Assembly: GCA_933207985.1 (NCBI GenBank)
Contig: OW240921.1
Span: forward strand, 2,786,769 to 2,850,768
Length of the DNA stretch: 64,000 nucleotides
Reading direction: 5' to 3'
Origin: Pelobates cultripes
Taxonomy: Eukaryota > Chordata > Amphibia > Anura > Pelobatidae
Shown here: positions 41,765-53,079 of the stretch, piece after piece
How the letters are laid out: every line of letters begins with the position of its first letter
How positions within the stretch are numbered: position 1 is the stretch's first letter
Translations under genes and position numbers: made by a program
Notes under the pieces: generated by a model
Database searches by the model: none
Told to the model about the DNA's origin: nothing
The model's input: the letters and a program-made list of their open reading frames with translations, nothing else

Positions 41765-42589
41765 GAATAGGTTTACTCTCCTAGCAGTCAAGCTGGAACA
41801 GCATATAATAAATCCTCCCCCAATAATGAGACGACACTTCACTTTGAGGGTTAAAACAGGAACTCCCTGTACTGTCACATACAGTCTCTTTTATTCGAAA
41901 TCCACAAACATAGTACAGCCCACAGGGCGTTACAAAACAGCCAATCAATCCATACAATACACCCAGACACTCCCACACAAAATCCTCCCCTCTGGCTGTG
42001 ATATGATTACTGAACACAATGGGTAATCTAATTATCACAGCCAGAGAAATACAGTTTCATAAAACACATCACAGGGACCCCAAAACATGCAATAACCCCA
42101 TAAAAAGTATATCCTTGGAACTGGGGGATCTGGGTGAACCACATATCCCAAATTCACCCAGATCCGTTCAGTACTTTGGAAAATACAGTTTAATGCAGAT
42201 TCTGCAGAACATATACAGGCTAAATAAAAAACAATCACTGTATAATGTGTCCCCTGCTGTATAGTCCAAAACCACCGCACGATGTCTCTGTGCAACAAAT
42301 ACTGGCGAGATGGCATCGTGTTGAAAAGTCCACACAGTGTCTGTGAGTTAAAATGGCCGCCATCCTTTGTTCTCACCATGTGCTTCTGATACAGGAAATG
42401 GTGGCCACCCAGTAACTCCACAATATGTCCCCAGATGGTTCTTAAAAGGGCCATCAGCAGCACAACACAAATCCATTATGCCCAAATCATGTCTTTAAAG
42501 GGCAATACATCCTAGGGGCCATAGTCACATGGCAGGAGCCTGGCAACCAGGCTTCTCCAGTGCATAGTGGCGAGGTTGGTTCTGCCACA
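41431..42589 (-). mobile_element. Family-A solo LTR inside the 5' LTR of a family-A element
   Basis: Bounded by TGTAACGG on the left and TGCCACA on the right, flanked by CATAC duplications (41426-41430 and 42590-42594). It belongs to a diverged subfamily: its middle part (41850-42560) resembles 27532-28626 more than the host LTR. Its first 167 bp are present twice in tandem (41431-41597 and 41598-41764). Confidence 0.88.
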
Positions 42590-44075
42590 CATACGAATAG
42601 GTTTACTCTCTTAGCAGTCAAACTGGAACAGCATACAATAAATCCTCCCCCAATAATGAGACGACACTTCACTTTGAGGGTTAAGCAGGAACTCCAGTGC
42701 TGGCACACCCAGCCTGGTTTTTATTACAATCCACAAAACATAGTACTGCCCACAGGGTTTTGCAGAACCACCAATAAATACATTACAACACATACAATGC
42801 AAGTACAGCAGCCAATCAGATACAATGGGACAATAGAAACACACCCAGCATATTCCTCCCCTCTGCTTAGGAGATAATTGAGTCAATTACTGTATCTACT
42901 CAATTATCTCCAAGCTGAAAAGTTACTTTTTGTACATTTTTATAACTTTGTGAGTTAACATCGTACATACATAAAACTTACATTTTCATAATCAATCCAT
43001 TCAGGGGAACAACATATTAAAAAAATGGCACGAATCAGACCAGGGGTTCAAAAGTTAAGGGAAAGTCCTTTGTGACTAAATGAAGTATGGCTTTCTGGCC
43101 CAAACCAGTTTCAGAGTCTTCTATCCTGGAGATTGAATTGAGAAGTAATTCAATTATCTCCCAGGACAGACCCAAGACTCCATTATGCACATGGTGAGCA
43201 CAAAGCATTAAAATATTATAAAATACACAAAGTCACATTTTATACATAAAACACAGACATGTCACATATCCCCAGATAGCTGGGATCTGAGCGCACAAAA
43301 CTACCGAATAGCGCTCAGATCCTATTCACACACTTCAATTGCCATGGAGCCGAAGTCTTTAACTACACGAATGGGCTCCATGGCATAGCTATCTGGGTTA
43401 ATAACTTCACATAAAGTCTGGTCCATAGTCCAAAGGCAAGAGGCGGGCAAGCAGCCCCCTCCAAGGACACGTGGCGAGGCCGGTTTCGCCACACACATTA
43501 TTTTCAAGTCACATTTAAAGTACCGATTGATATTAGGGGAACAAACTACCGAAAGCCCGGGGGTCCCGAACGGCCTGGAAGTCCAGCGGTATTCGTGCCA
43601 TTGAGTAGCCGATTTTAGTTCCAGGCGCTCGACGACCAAATACCGCTGGGCTTAACAAAGGAACCAAGATGGCCGACCGCCGCGTGGTCGGTAGCTGAAC
43701 GACGGCCACCTAGGAAAGCCCTTAACTACCGATTGCAACAATGTTGCAATCGGTTAATGGGCGCCACACAACCTCCTGTGTGTGGTCGTCCATTCGGTAG
43801 TTTATTCGTTTCACGAACAGTGTTGAAACGCACTGTTCGTGAAACTACAGTATGAATGCTCTGGTTTTTTAATGCCGCCAGCATACGAATGCCCTTTTTC
43901 GTCTGAAATGTAGATACAGTACTATACTTGGTTCTAACAGCTTTAAAGATATATAAACATATTCATACAGGTATAGTCTTAAGTGGCTAGTTTTGCCACA
44001 GTTGTGTTTTATGGGACTTATTACACATGTAAAAATTTGTGTTTTTCTGCCTGGAGATAATTGAGTTACTGGATT

Positions 44076-44340
44076 TTCAGGAAAGACTGCAACCCAGACA
44101 ACTGAATTTACTTTCTAATTGACCTTTGACACACCCTTATAGTCGTGATGTCTTTCAATGATTTAATTCCTATGGCATCACTTCTACTTCACATTCACAC
44201 AACCTGCTGCGGCTGAAAAATCTAATCAGAAAGAAAAGATGGAGTAAGTGCGTTTCCAAACATTTTATTGTAAGATGAATTTAAACATCCAAATGTTGGT
44301 CAAACAGATTATTCACTGTTACAATTTTGCAGCCAGCACG
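44076..44340. other. Unassigned flank
   Basis: No gene or repeat terminus is recognised between the nest and the hAT element. Confidence 0.5.
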
Positions 44341-44786
44341 GTATAGATCATGGGTAGTCAACCTGGTCCCTACTGCCCACTAGTGGGCAGCTTGGGATTG
44401 CAGGTGGCGGTGATGGGTTCTGCAGAAAATGCCCGGTGGGCTTTGATAGCTGTGGACCAATGCTGGCAGGGGAGATCTTTTATTCTCCGTTTCTGGCCCA
44501 TGCAGAGCCAGCCTTGCTGTAAGCCCTTTTGGGCTGGTGAGGAGATCAAAGTTCTCCCTCACTTGACCTAGGAGGCTCTGTGTTCCTCTGATGAGCAGGC
44601 TGGTCTGTGTGTTGCCACGCGTTACCATAGCATTGCTCTAATACAATGCTGTGTTCGAAGGAGGACAGAAGAGTCAGTCTGCAGCCAGAGGATCTGCAGG
44701 CTAAAGTGAACATTCCACCACTGAACCACCAGGGCTTGCAGCATTATGTCCCCCCTCCCGGATAAAAGGTAAAAGGACACATTAAG

Positions 44787-45699
44787 TGTGACAAAAGCAA
44801 CTTCACCACTGGTTTTTGGAGGGGCCTGTTTGCCAGCCCCCTACCCTGGGACTATGGACCCTGTGATAACCCATGTTCAAAAGTACTGTTTCTGCCCCTT
44901 GGACTTTTAACTGGAACAGATTCAAACATGTGGTGGCAGCTATCTTAAATTGTCCAGCAGTGTTTTGTCGTCGAGTGTATGGAACTGTTTTGGACATGGG
45001 ACCATGTGCACGGTGGGGCAAAAATAAGACTTCCATGAAATTCTTGAACCCCTGAACCGATATGGGTGAGTTTTGGATGTGTTGTTCACCCAGTACACAG
45101 GTACTTTATGGGGTTTGTAAAAAATGTGTGTTTTTTCTGCTTAGAGTTATTTGAGTTAGCTCATTGTCTTCGTTAATTATATCACAGCCAGAGGGGGGGG
45201 AGTGTGTACACTGTAAGGGAGTGACTGTATGTAAAACTATGTTTTTATTGGCTTGTTGTTTCTGTGTCTCTGTGCCCCACAAGGTCCACCTTGTGGGGAA
45301 AACTGTATAAAAGACCAAGCTGTTCAATAAACCCTCAAATCTACTGAGTTCCTGTTTCACCCTCAACATGTAGTCTTGTCTCCTGATTGAAGGGGAACTT
45401 CTATAATCACACTGGGGATTGATATGCTTTGTATATTCCCCTGGGTTCTAATCACTTAGCTCTTTTAAGAGCTGTTCCTGTTACGCTCTCCTGGAGTAGG
45501 AGAGGTCTATCCCACACGGTCCTGGATGTCAGAGGTTCATACAGGATGGAAGGAAGACGGCGAGATTCCAGTTAAGCTACAGCAGTTGTGGAGTCTGCAG
45601 AGGTTGTGGTGTCCGGTGTGGTGCTTCTGGTCCTCGGCGTCCGCTAGGAAGCATCCGTCAACAGAGGTGCCCAGTCGGGGTGCCAGGTGAATCGTTACA
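44787..45699 (+). mobile_element. Solo LTR, family A, inside the hAT element
   Basis: The 913-bp unit TGTGACAAAAGC...CGTTACA has a perfect TTAAG duplication (44782-44786 and 45700-45704). It contains TATAAAAG (45306) and AATAAA (45326) only 20 bp apart, so the R region must be short or the polyadenylation signal lies elsewhere. Confidence 0.92.
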
Positions 45700-45740
45700 T
45701 TAAGATTTTCACATCCACCTACACATAGCGTAGACCCTAT

Positions 45741-47090
45741 GCACCTTTCACACACACACACACACACACTGGCCCTTCACACACACTACATTCCTCTCAC
45801 ACACACACACACTGCCCCTTCACGAACAAGTACACACACAAAACGCCCCCTCACACACACTCTCCCCTCACACACACTGCCCCCACACACAGACTGTTCC
45901 CCTGACACACACTACAACCCTTACACACACATTGCCCCCTCACACACTGCATGCCTCACTCACTCCGCACCCCTCACACTGCCCCATCACACACTACCCC
46001 CTCATACACACTGCACCCTTCACACACACAGCACCCTTCACAAACACACATATCTCCTCTAACACATACATTGCACACACGTACACAAACAGTGCACCCC
46101 TCACACACACACTGCCCCCTCAGACACACACAGAGTCCTTCACAAACACACTTCTCCCTCACGTATGTGCACACTCTCCCTCCTCACACGCAGCACCAGT
46201 CACACACACAAACACATACACACAGCAACCTTCACACACTACAACCCTCGCACACACAGCACCACTCACACACACACTGCCCCCTCACACACACAGCACC
46301 CTTCACACACACACAGCACCCCTCTCACACACACACAGCAACCCTCACACACATACAGCGCCCCTCACACACACAACACGCACCCCCACACACACACACA
46401 GCACCCCTCTCACACACACTGCCCCCACGCACACACTGCAGCTTTCGCACACCCCTCACACACACACTACACCCTCACACACACTGCACCCCTCACCCAC
46501 TCTGCACCCCTCACACTGCCCCATCACACACACTTCCCCCTCACAAACACTCCACCCCTCACACACTGCACCCTTCATACACAGCACCCTTCACACACAC
46601 ATCACCTCTAGCACATAAACTGCATAACACACACACATACACACAGTGCATCCCACACTGCCTCCCTTTCACACACAGCATCCTTTACACATGGCACCCT
46701 TCACACACAGCACCCTTCACACACAGCACCCCTCTCACACACAGCAGCCCTCACACATATACAGCACCCCTCACACACACACACACACCCTCACACTCAC
46801 GGCACCCCTCACCCACTCTGCATCCCTCACACTGCCCCCTCACAAACACTCCACCCCTCACACACCCTTCATATACAGCACCCTTCACACACACTGCCTC
46901 CTTCATATACAGCACCCTTCACACACACACACATTTCACCTCTAGCACATAAACTGCATGCCTCACACACTCACACACACACAGTGCACCCCTCACAGAC
47001 ACACTGCACCCCTCTCACACATAGCACCCTTCACACATACACTGCCCCTTCACACACACTGCAGATTTTACACACACACCCTTCACACAC
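45741..47090. repeat. CA-rich minisatellite array, ~1.35 kb
   Basis: Imperfect units combine (CA)n with CTGCCCCTC, AGCACCCCTC or TGCACCCTTC, 14-30 bp each, occasionally with higher-order repetition (compare 46470-46610 with 46790-46950). Long His/Thr/Pro and Cys/Val frames on the two strands are artefacts of the repeat. Confidence 0.95.
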
Positions 47091-47299
47091 ATCAAAGTAT
47101 AATAGAAAATAGAAAAAAAGGAAAAACATAAATCAATTTAAGTACATATTTATAAACCATCCTTTATAAAAATGTAAATAAAATGCACCTGTGCTATAAA
47201 ATTAGTTACTGTGGCACTGATGGGTCGTAAGATAATACCATCAACAAAGATACAAAAGTGGGCGGTAGGTATTAAAAGGTTGATACCCCTGGTATAGAT

Positions 47300-48480
47300 A
47301 AAGGGCCATATTCGAGTGTTTAACACGCGTAGATTGGACCAACTACATGAAAGAGGCTGATAACAAAGAGATAACACGGTGTTTGTTCTTCTCATTTTCT
47401 AAGCTCTAAGATGGATTATGGCTTTCTTTTCACATGGGACATCCTGTCAAAGCAGTGAAGACTAATTAACTATTCGACTACAATGTAAAGAATATTTTGA
47501 TTTAGAATTAAAATCTTTATTTTTAGTCAATATTTCATTTATTATTCTTTATGTTTATTGCATTTTTTTTTTACATAAACTTAACAAATAGAAAGAACAT
47601 AAATGCTCCTTTTGTGTCTCAGAAAACCCATCCCTCCGACAGTGTGTTTATGGGGGGAAAATAAAGAATTTTGCACTTTGTTATACACTGAAACGAATAC
47701 ATTTTTGAATAAAATATAATCAGGAAGATAAAGAGACAGAGGGAGTAGACAAGAATTATCAATATTAAATAAGTGCAGATAGTGAAAGCTACAGAAAAAA
47801 ATAATTTTTAGAGATAACCTCCAATACATTTCACCTGATTTATTAACCATACATACAATATATGTGATCACATCATTTATGGAGTAAGATAGTACATTTC
47901 CTCCAGCTGAGCGCACTGTGTTTGAAATAAATTGTGTTTGAAATAAACAACATTCACCAGTAACACAGAATATTTTATTTTGTTCAGGAAACAAATTGTT
48001 TTTTTTAATTAGTTGTTTAGAAATACAGAATTTAAAAAAACCTGAAAATGTCACTTTTATTGGTGCAGTGATACCTGGGTCTTATGATCCAGATAATGGG
48101 CGACTAAACTGCTTAAAATCATAGTGGCTAAAATGACTGTGAATTCCTGTGAAATATATTAATATATATTTTAGATTTTTCTAATGATGGGCTGAGTGTG
48201 AATTAATTATTTTCTGACTCAGCCAATTTCTTTGTGTCCTCTGCATTCCCTCGAGATTACCCGGACTGTGCACCGAAATCACTCAACTCAACTCAAACTC
48301 AATGTACGAGGCATTATGTGTCACTAGAAGCAATCTGGCCCTAAAACTATTCATGTCTATGGCTATTCTATATATAGAAAGTGCTGCTTGAAATATCTGA
48401 AAAGCAATATATTTTTCTAATGATGGGCAGGGTGTGAATTGATCCTTTCCTGGCTCATTCGGTCAATTTCTTTGCAAGTT
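47300..48480. other. Intergenic DNA with a dispersed direct repeat
   Basis: A ~55-bp block starting CTAATGATGGGC (48181-48234) recurs diverged at 48417-48476. A 157-codon frame at 47581-48054 (minus) has no motif and I do not call it a gene. Confidence 0.55.
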
Positions 48481-48483
48481 TAA

Positions 48484-48760
48484 CACCTTAACGCCGTTAC
48501 GACGTTCTATGCCGTCCCCATTATAATGGGCTTTAAAGCCATTGCGGCGGCATAGAACGCCGTAACGGCTTTCACCCCCAGGAGCTTGCAGATACTCACC
48601 TCTGCCGCGATGCTCTTCAGGAGGACTGCCTGACAGCCCAGGCAGCCCTCCCATGGAAAATCAGGCCCCCGGGGCCATGTGATCGCTCTCAAAGAGCGAT
48701 CACATGGCCCCCTATAGCTGGCTGTTAACCTGCCTGCAGGGGGGCTGTCTGAAATATAAA
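48484..48760. mobile_element. Non-autonomous DNA element with two strong hairpins
   Basis: Arms 48493-48514 and 48548-48569 pair with one mismatch in 22. 48671-48689 and 48693-48711 form a perfect 19-bp stem with a 3-nt loop. The left end CTTAACGCCGTTACG suggests a TTAA-type family. The right border was not found. Confidence 0.5.
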
Positions 48761-48796
48761 AAAAATATATTATTACACATGTTAAAATTAAATAAA

Positions 48797-48802
48797 AATA
48801 TT

Positions 48803-48835
<33 letters not shown>

Positions 48836-48895
48836 TATATATATTATATATGTAATATATATATATATATATATACATCTTATATATATGTAACG
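48797..48895. repeat. (TA)n microsatellite
   Basis: Interrupted TA dinucleotide tract. Confidence 0.92.
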
Positions 48896-49083
48896 TGATA
48901 CGTAATGTATTTTAATGTTAAATAAGTACATATATTAGTATTAAAATACACTTAGAATGACGTCACAAATATATAAAATATATACTGAACACATCTATTA
49001 AGTGATATTTTAACATAATTATGTGATTTCATTATTTAAAATTTGATTGACGTGCCTGACAATCCAGGCAGCAAGTGCAGAGA

Positions 49084-49960
49084 ATTCAATTTGCACGCGC
49101 TATATTTAACCCTGTAACTTTCCAAGACACCATAAAACCTGTACATGGGGGGTACTGTTTTACTCAGGAGACTTTGCTGAACACAAATATTAGTGTTTCA
49201 AAATGCTAAATTGTATTAAAACGATGATATATTTATTAAAAGTGAAGTTTTTTGCATTTTTCACACATGAACTGCACTTTTACTGATGATATTGTTGTAA
49301 TATGTTTTACTGTTTTGAAACAGTTATGTTTGTGTTCAGTGAAGTCTCCCAAGTATAACAGTACCCCCTATGTACAGATTTTATGGTGTTTTGGAAAGTT
49401 AGAGAGTCAAACATAAGGCTTGCATTTCATTTTGTTTCACATTGAAATTTGCCAGATTGGTTATGTTGCCTTTGAGAGCGTATGGTAGCCCAGGAATGAG
49501 AAGTACCCCCATGATGGCATACCATTTGAAAAAGTAGACAACCCAAGGTATGGTAAATGGGGTAAGTCCAGTCATTTTTAGTAGCCACTTAGTCACAAAC
49601 ACTGGCCAAATATTAGTTATTTTGCTTTTTTCACACAAAAACAAATATGAACACTAATTTTGGCCAGTGTTTGTGACTAATTGACTACTATAAAAAACTG
49701 GACATACCCCACTTGCAATACCTTGGGTTGTCTACTTTTGCAAATGGTATGCCATCATGGGGGTAAATCTCATTCCTGAGCTACCACACGGTCTCAAAGG
49801 TAACATTACTAATCTGGCGAATTTCAATTTGAAAAAACTGAAAAAAGGAATGTGCTACATTTGACAATGTAACTTTCCAAAACTCCGTAAAAACTGTTAA
49901 TGGGGTATACTATTATACTCGTGAGACTTTGCTGAATTCAAATTTGTGTTTTTTGTGCAG
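49084..49960. repeat. Foldback element
   Basis: Roughly 300-bp diverged inverted arms (about 49310-49608 and 49661-49945) meet at an axis near 49634, both containing GGTATGCCATCATGGGGG and the CCTTGGGTTGTCTAC block. A third, partial direct copy of the outer block (GTAACTTTCC to GACTTTGCTGAA) is at 49110-49185. No protein is encoded. Confidence 0.72.
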
Positions 49961-51171
49961 TTGAATCGAACGGTTATTGGACTGTGAAGTCTGTTAAATG
50001 TATTCAAAATTATGTTTTTTTAAATATTCTGTATCTATTATAATAAGTGCATTAAGTAACTTTACAGTGATTAAACTGACTTTCTACAAATAGGAGAGGA
50101 GAATGTTTAATCTGTCCAGTATTCTCTATGCTTGAATTGTGAGCTCATTTTATCCCTAGTAACTAAATGGCAAAGTTGCCATAGACAACAATGTTGAAAC
50201 AAAACTGTACAGATAATAAGCCCAGTTAATCGTATCTAGTAAGTGGTTGTGATTTTCAAAAAGTAAGCACTTGACATCCAAGCCTTGCATATCTGTAAAA
50301 GAACACGGTAATTGTATAGCTGTGGGGCAAGATGTTTGCCAGGAGATATACTGGAGGGTGTAGAACTGGTTCAGTAGGAACATTATCCTTGTTTAGAAGG
50401 GTTAGTAGCTTTGGGGAATGGATGACATACTGAATTTTGCAAGAACAGGTATTGCAAAGCATTACATTTTAAATTGCTGAATCTCAGTAATTGACTCCAG
50501 GGTGATAATGCCTCAAGAAAGAAATTAAAACTCTCACCAAATCAGCTAATGCTGTGCCTTGTTTAACTGAGCAGAACTTCTTGAAGCCTCCTTAATATTA
50601 GTTTTTGTTGATTTTTTCAAGGCTCCGATTAAGATGCTCAACTCTTTTTTAGAAATGTTAGAAAAATTAATGGATAGCAATATCTCCTGATTGAAAGATA
50701 CTATATTTAATTAGCACTGACCTTTCATGGATACGTAAAGGCAAGATTTTACATCGCGATGGGCCTAGATTGCAACCTAGCATGTCTCTAGTCTATATTA
50801 ATTAGTATATCAGGGACATTCTAAGATCTAAATGGAGAAACATATACAGACATGTTAGTGTGTAGTTGAGACTGTCCATGTAACAATGGACCATTATTAA
50901 TAATAAAGAGAATATTCTGAATTTATGGTGCCTCAGACGAAAAGATGGCTGGACGCATTTCTTTCAAGCTCCTAAATTACAGAGGGATTTTGCCATTAAA
51001 TAACCCCTAAAAATCCTCAGAAATTGACTACAAATGGCAACAGACCGACTTCCATATAACCTGCAAACCATCTTGTGCGGATTGCACCGTCCTGGGGGGC
51101 TCACGGCTCGACTGGTCCTGTGACCTAGCATGACAAGAGGCCGATATCCCGGCTTGAGGTCCACATATATA
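49961..51171. other. Intergenic DNA, nothing firmly recognised
   Basis: A 66-codon minus-strand frame at 50964-51164 (PGYRPLVMLGHRTSRAVSPP) is compositionally unlike its neighbours and may be a LINE leader or ORF1 remnant, but I cannot place it. Confidence 0.5.
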
Positions 51172-51230
51172 GTTTTTTTTCAATATTCTTTATTGATAAA
51201 TTTGTCATAATACAGAAAAAAAAATGATTA
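51172..51230 (-). repeat. LINE poly(A) end
   Basis: On the minus strand AATAAAGAATATTG precedes a short A-run (poly-T 51173-51180 on plus), like the L1-type end at 15911-15935. Confidence 0.55.
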
Positions 51231-51731
51231 NNNNNNNNNNNNNNNNNNNNNNNNNNNNNNNNNNNNNNNNNNNNNNNNNNNNNNNNNNNNNNNNNNNNNN
51301 NNNNNNNNNNNNNNNNNNNNNNNNNNNNNNNNNNNNNNNNNNNNNNNNNNNNNNNNNNNNNNNNNNNNNNNNNNNNNNNNNNNNNNNNNNNNNNNNNNNN
51401 NNNNNNNNNNNNNNNNNNNNNNNNNNNNNNNNNNNNNNNNNNNNNNNNNNNNNNNNNNNNNNNNNNNNNNNNNNNNNNNNNNNNNNNNNNNNNNNNNNNN
51501 NNNNNNNNNNNNNNNNNNNNNNNNNNNNNNNNNNNNNNNNNNNNNNNNNNNNNNNNNNNNNNNNNNNNNNNNNNNNNNNNNNNNNNNNNNNNNNNNNNNN
51601 NNNNNNNNNNNNNNNNNNNNNNNNNNNNNNNNNNNNNNNNNNNNNNNNNNNNNNNNNNNNNNNNNNNNNNNNNNNNNNNNNNNNNNNNNNNNNNNNNNNN
51701 NNNNNNNNNNNNNNNNNNNNNNNNNNNNNNN
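51231..51731. other. Assembly gap (501 N)
   Basis: Undetermined bases between the LINE 3' end and LINE endonuclease sequence. Confidence 0.99.
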
Positions 51732-52110
51732 AGATTTTCTGTCTATCTTATTCTTCCCTCTTGTTTTTTTTATGTAACGATGGATCTTGTACGCAATTAA
51801 AGTCTCCAGCCACAATGACTGATCCCTGCCTGATCTTTTCCAACCTAGACAAAAATGTATTGCTGAAGCTCACTGGGTTGGTTCGGGGCATGAATACTTG
51901 CTATAGTGTATACATTCCCTTCAATCTCACATATCAAAATTATCCACCTTCCTTCCATGTCTATATCTTGGAATTTGATTATCAGATTTATACCTTTAGA
52001 AAATTCTATTGCTACTCCCCTCTTTTTTTTATCCTTAAGTGAAGATTGAATCATTAGAGAAAAAAACCTTTGTACGCAAATCAATTTTGTCCTTTGGTCT
52101 CCAGTGAGTT
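51732..52110 (-). pseudogene. L1-type LINE endonuclease fragment
   Basis: Minus-strand frames show K-K-R-G-V-A-I-E-F, D-M-E-G-R-W-I-I-L, Y-T-I-A-S-I-H-A-P-N-Q and, after a frameshift, V-I-V-A-G-D-F-N-C-V-Q-D. These are successive motifs of the L1 AP-endonuclease (G-D-F-N carries catalytic residues). The fragment and the poly(A) end at 51172 may belong to one element across the gap. Confidence 0.8.
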
Positions 52111-52139
52111 TCCTGTATACATCCTATGTAAGCTGTACA

Positions 52140-52292
52140 AACTGTAAGCTTGTTTGAGCTGGGCCCTCTTCAACCTATTGTTTCTGTAAGTTTTCTTGTA
52201 ATTGTCCTATTTATAGTTAAATCCCCCCTCTCATAATATTGTGAAGCGCTACGGAATCTGTTGGCGCTATATAAATGGCAATAATAATAATA
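52140..52292 (+). repeat. L2-type LINE 3' tail
   Basis: Matches the 3' end of the L2 copy at 55385-55548 (GTAAGTTTTCTTGTAATTG; GGCGCTATATAAATGG) and ends in (AAT)n. It is a short 5'-truncated insertion. Confidence 0.82.
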
Positions 52293-53079
52293 TTTGAACT
52301 CTTTTCTTTTTCAACCAGTCTAAAAGCATATTCCTTTTCTGAAATGAATTAAGGTCTTGGGTATTAATTGAAGCCAGCCTGACCATTAACGTCAAGAAAT
52401 TGTCGATACACACAAGCGGTTCCTAACCACACATCTACCCCTGACCCCTGAACTGTACATTGAAATAGAAAACCAACACATATAAAACTTGGATCACTCC
52501 ATCCCAGTACATTGCAACAGTTGTCCTAACTTTAAGGTAGAAAATTTTTCCTGGACAGTGATAGAACAGGTCACTTTGGACTCAAGAGCTAGGAATGACA
52601 AGAGGGTTTCTGGATACATAAACTTAGAACACTGCAGCCTTTATGACTGAATGTGGATTTTGATTTAGTTTGTTTTTTAGTATAAGATTATTATTATTTT
52701 TTTCCATTTTTTTTTCCATTTTTTCAGTATTTTAAAGTATTATTATTATTATTTGGATTTTTCTTTTATTTTTCTTAGTATTTTTTTTTCATTTATATTG
52801 ATTCTTAGTCTATTTTATTTTATTATTATTTGTATTATTTTTATTTATTTATTTTTTTTAGATTGATTCCACATGTCCATTCATATTTTATTTTTGTATT
52901 TCTTATTCCCATTTTTGAAGTTATTGCTACTTCCTATATGGTGTATCCAGAAGCCCTCCCACAAGGCCAACTAAGTAATGCATGGTGTCTAAATGTGGTG
53001 TCATGGAACACATTTGGTGTGATATTATAAATAGAGGATTTATTGTATATACAGTTTTTGTTTTTTGTATTCTTTTAAT
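52293..53079. other. AT-rich, T-run-rich stretch
   Basis: No gene is recognised. 52670-52870 is low-complexity T/ATT sequence. Confidence 0.6.

Larger units (their letters stand above)
38133..43493 (-). mobile_element. Complete non-autonomous LTR retrotransposon, family A
   Basis: The minus-strand element has a 3' LTR 38133-39187 (1055 bp) and a 5' LTR 41264-43493 (1066 bp without its own insertion). A perfect CACAT duplication flanks it (38128-38132 and 43494-43498). The internal part is only ~2.1 kb, with a tRNA-type primer site at 41245-41262, one 626-codon ORF, and a polypurine tract AAAGGGGAGAAA directly before the 3' LTR. No RT, protease or integrase is present, so it depends on another element. 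All other family-A copies here are solo LTRs. Confidence 0.93.
41264..43493 (-). repeat. 5' LTR of the family-A element, with an insertion
   Basis: Its two halves (41264-41430 and 42595-43493) are contiguous relative to the 3' LTR once 41431-42594 is removed. Confidence 0.92.
37636..44000 (-). mobile_element. Solo LTR, family B, split by a family-A element
   Basis: On the minus strand it runs from TGTGGCAAAACTAGCC (44000) to CTCCGCTACA (37636). Target duplications GTTGT flank it (37631-37635 and 44001-44005). Without the inserted element and its extra duplication it is about 999 bp. It differs from family A except for general LTR layout and termini. Confidence 0.85.
37477..44075 (+). repeat. 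Family-A LTR fragment, outermost layer of a nest
   Basis: 37477-37635 and 44001-44075 together match the middle of the family-A LTR (compare 5860-6060). They are contiguous once the family-B LTR and its GTTGT duplication are removed. Both ends are worn, so no duplication is seen. It is the oldest layer of this nest. Confidence 0.68.
44349..47291. mobile_element. Non-autonomous hAT transposon with LTR and CA array
   Basis: Perfect 8-bp duplications GTATAGAT flank it (44341-44348 and 47292-47299). The ends are CATGGGTAGTCAACCTGG and, reverse-complemented at the right, CAGGGGTATCAACC, with CTACTGCCCAC-like subterminal sequence on both sides. It is 2943 bp with the nested solo LTR and about 2.0 kb without. 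No transposase is encoded. It is related in style, not closely in sequence, to the hAT at 29309-31006. Confidence 0.92.

Noticed and set aside
45739..47048. Several long His/Thr/Pro-rich frames on the plus strand and Cys/Val frames on the minus strand
   Set aside because: All lie inside the CA-rich array and shift between frames with the repeat period; there is no independent coding signal.
47581..48054. 157-codon minus-strand frame
   Set aside because: No motif, AT-driven composition (F, I, L, S, N), no neighbours and no splice context.
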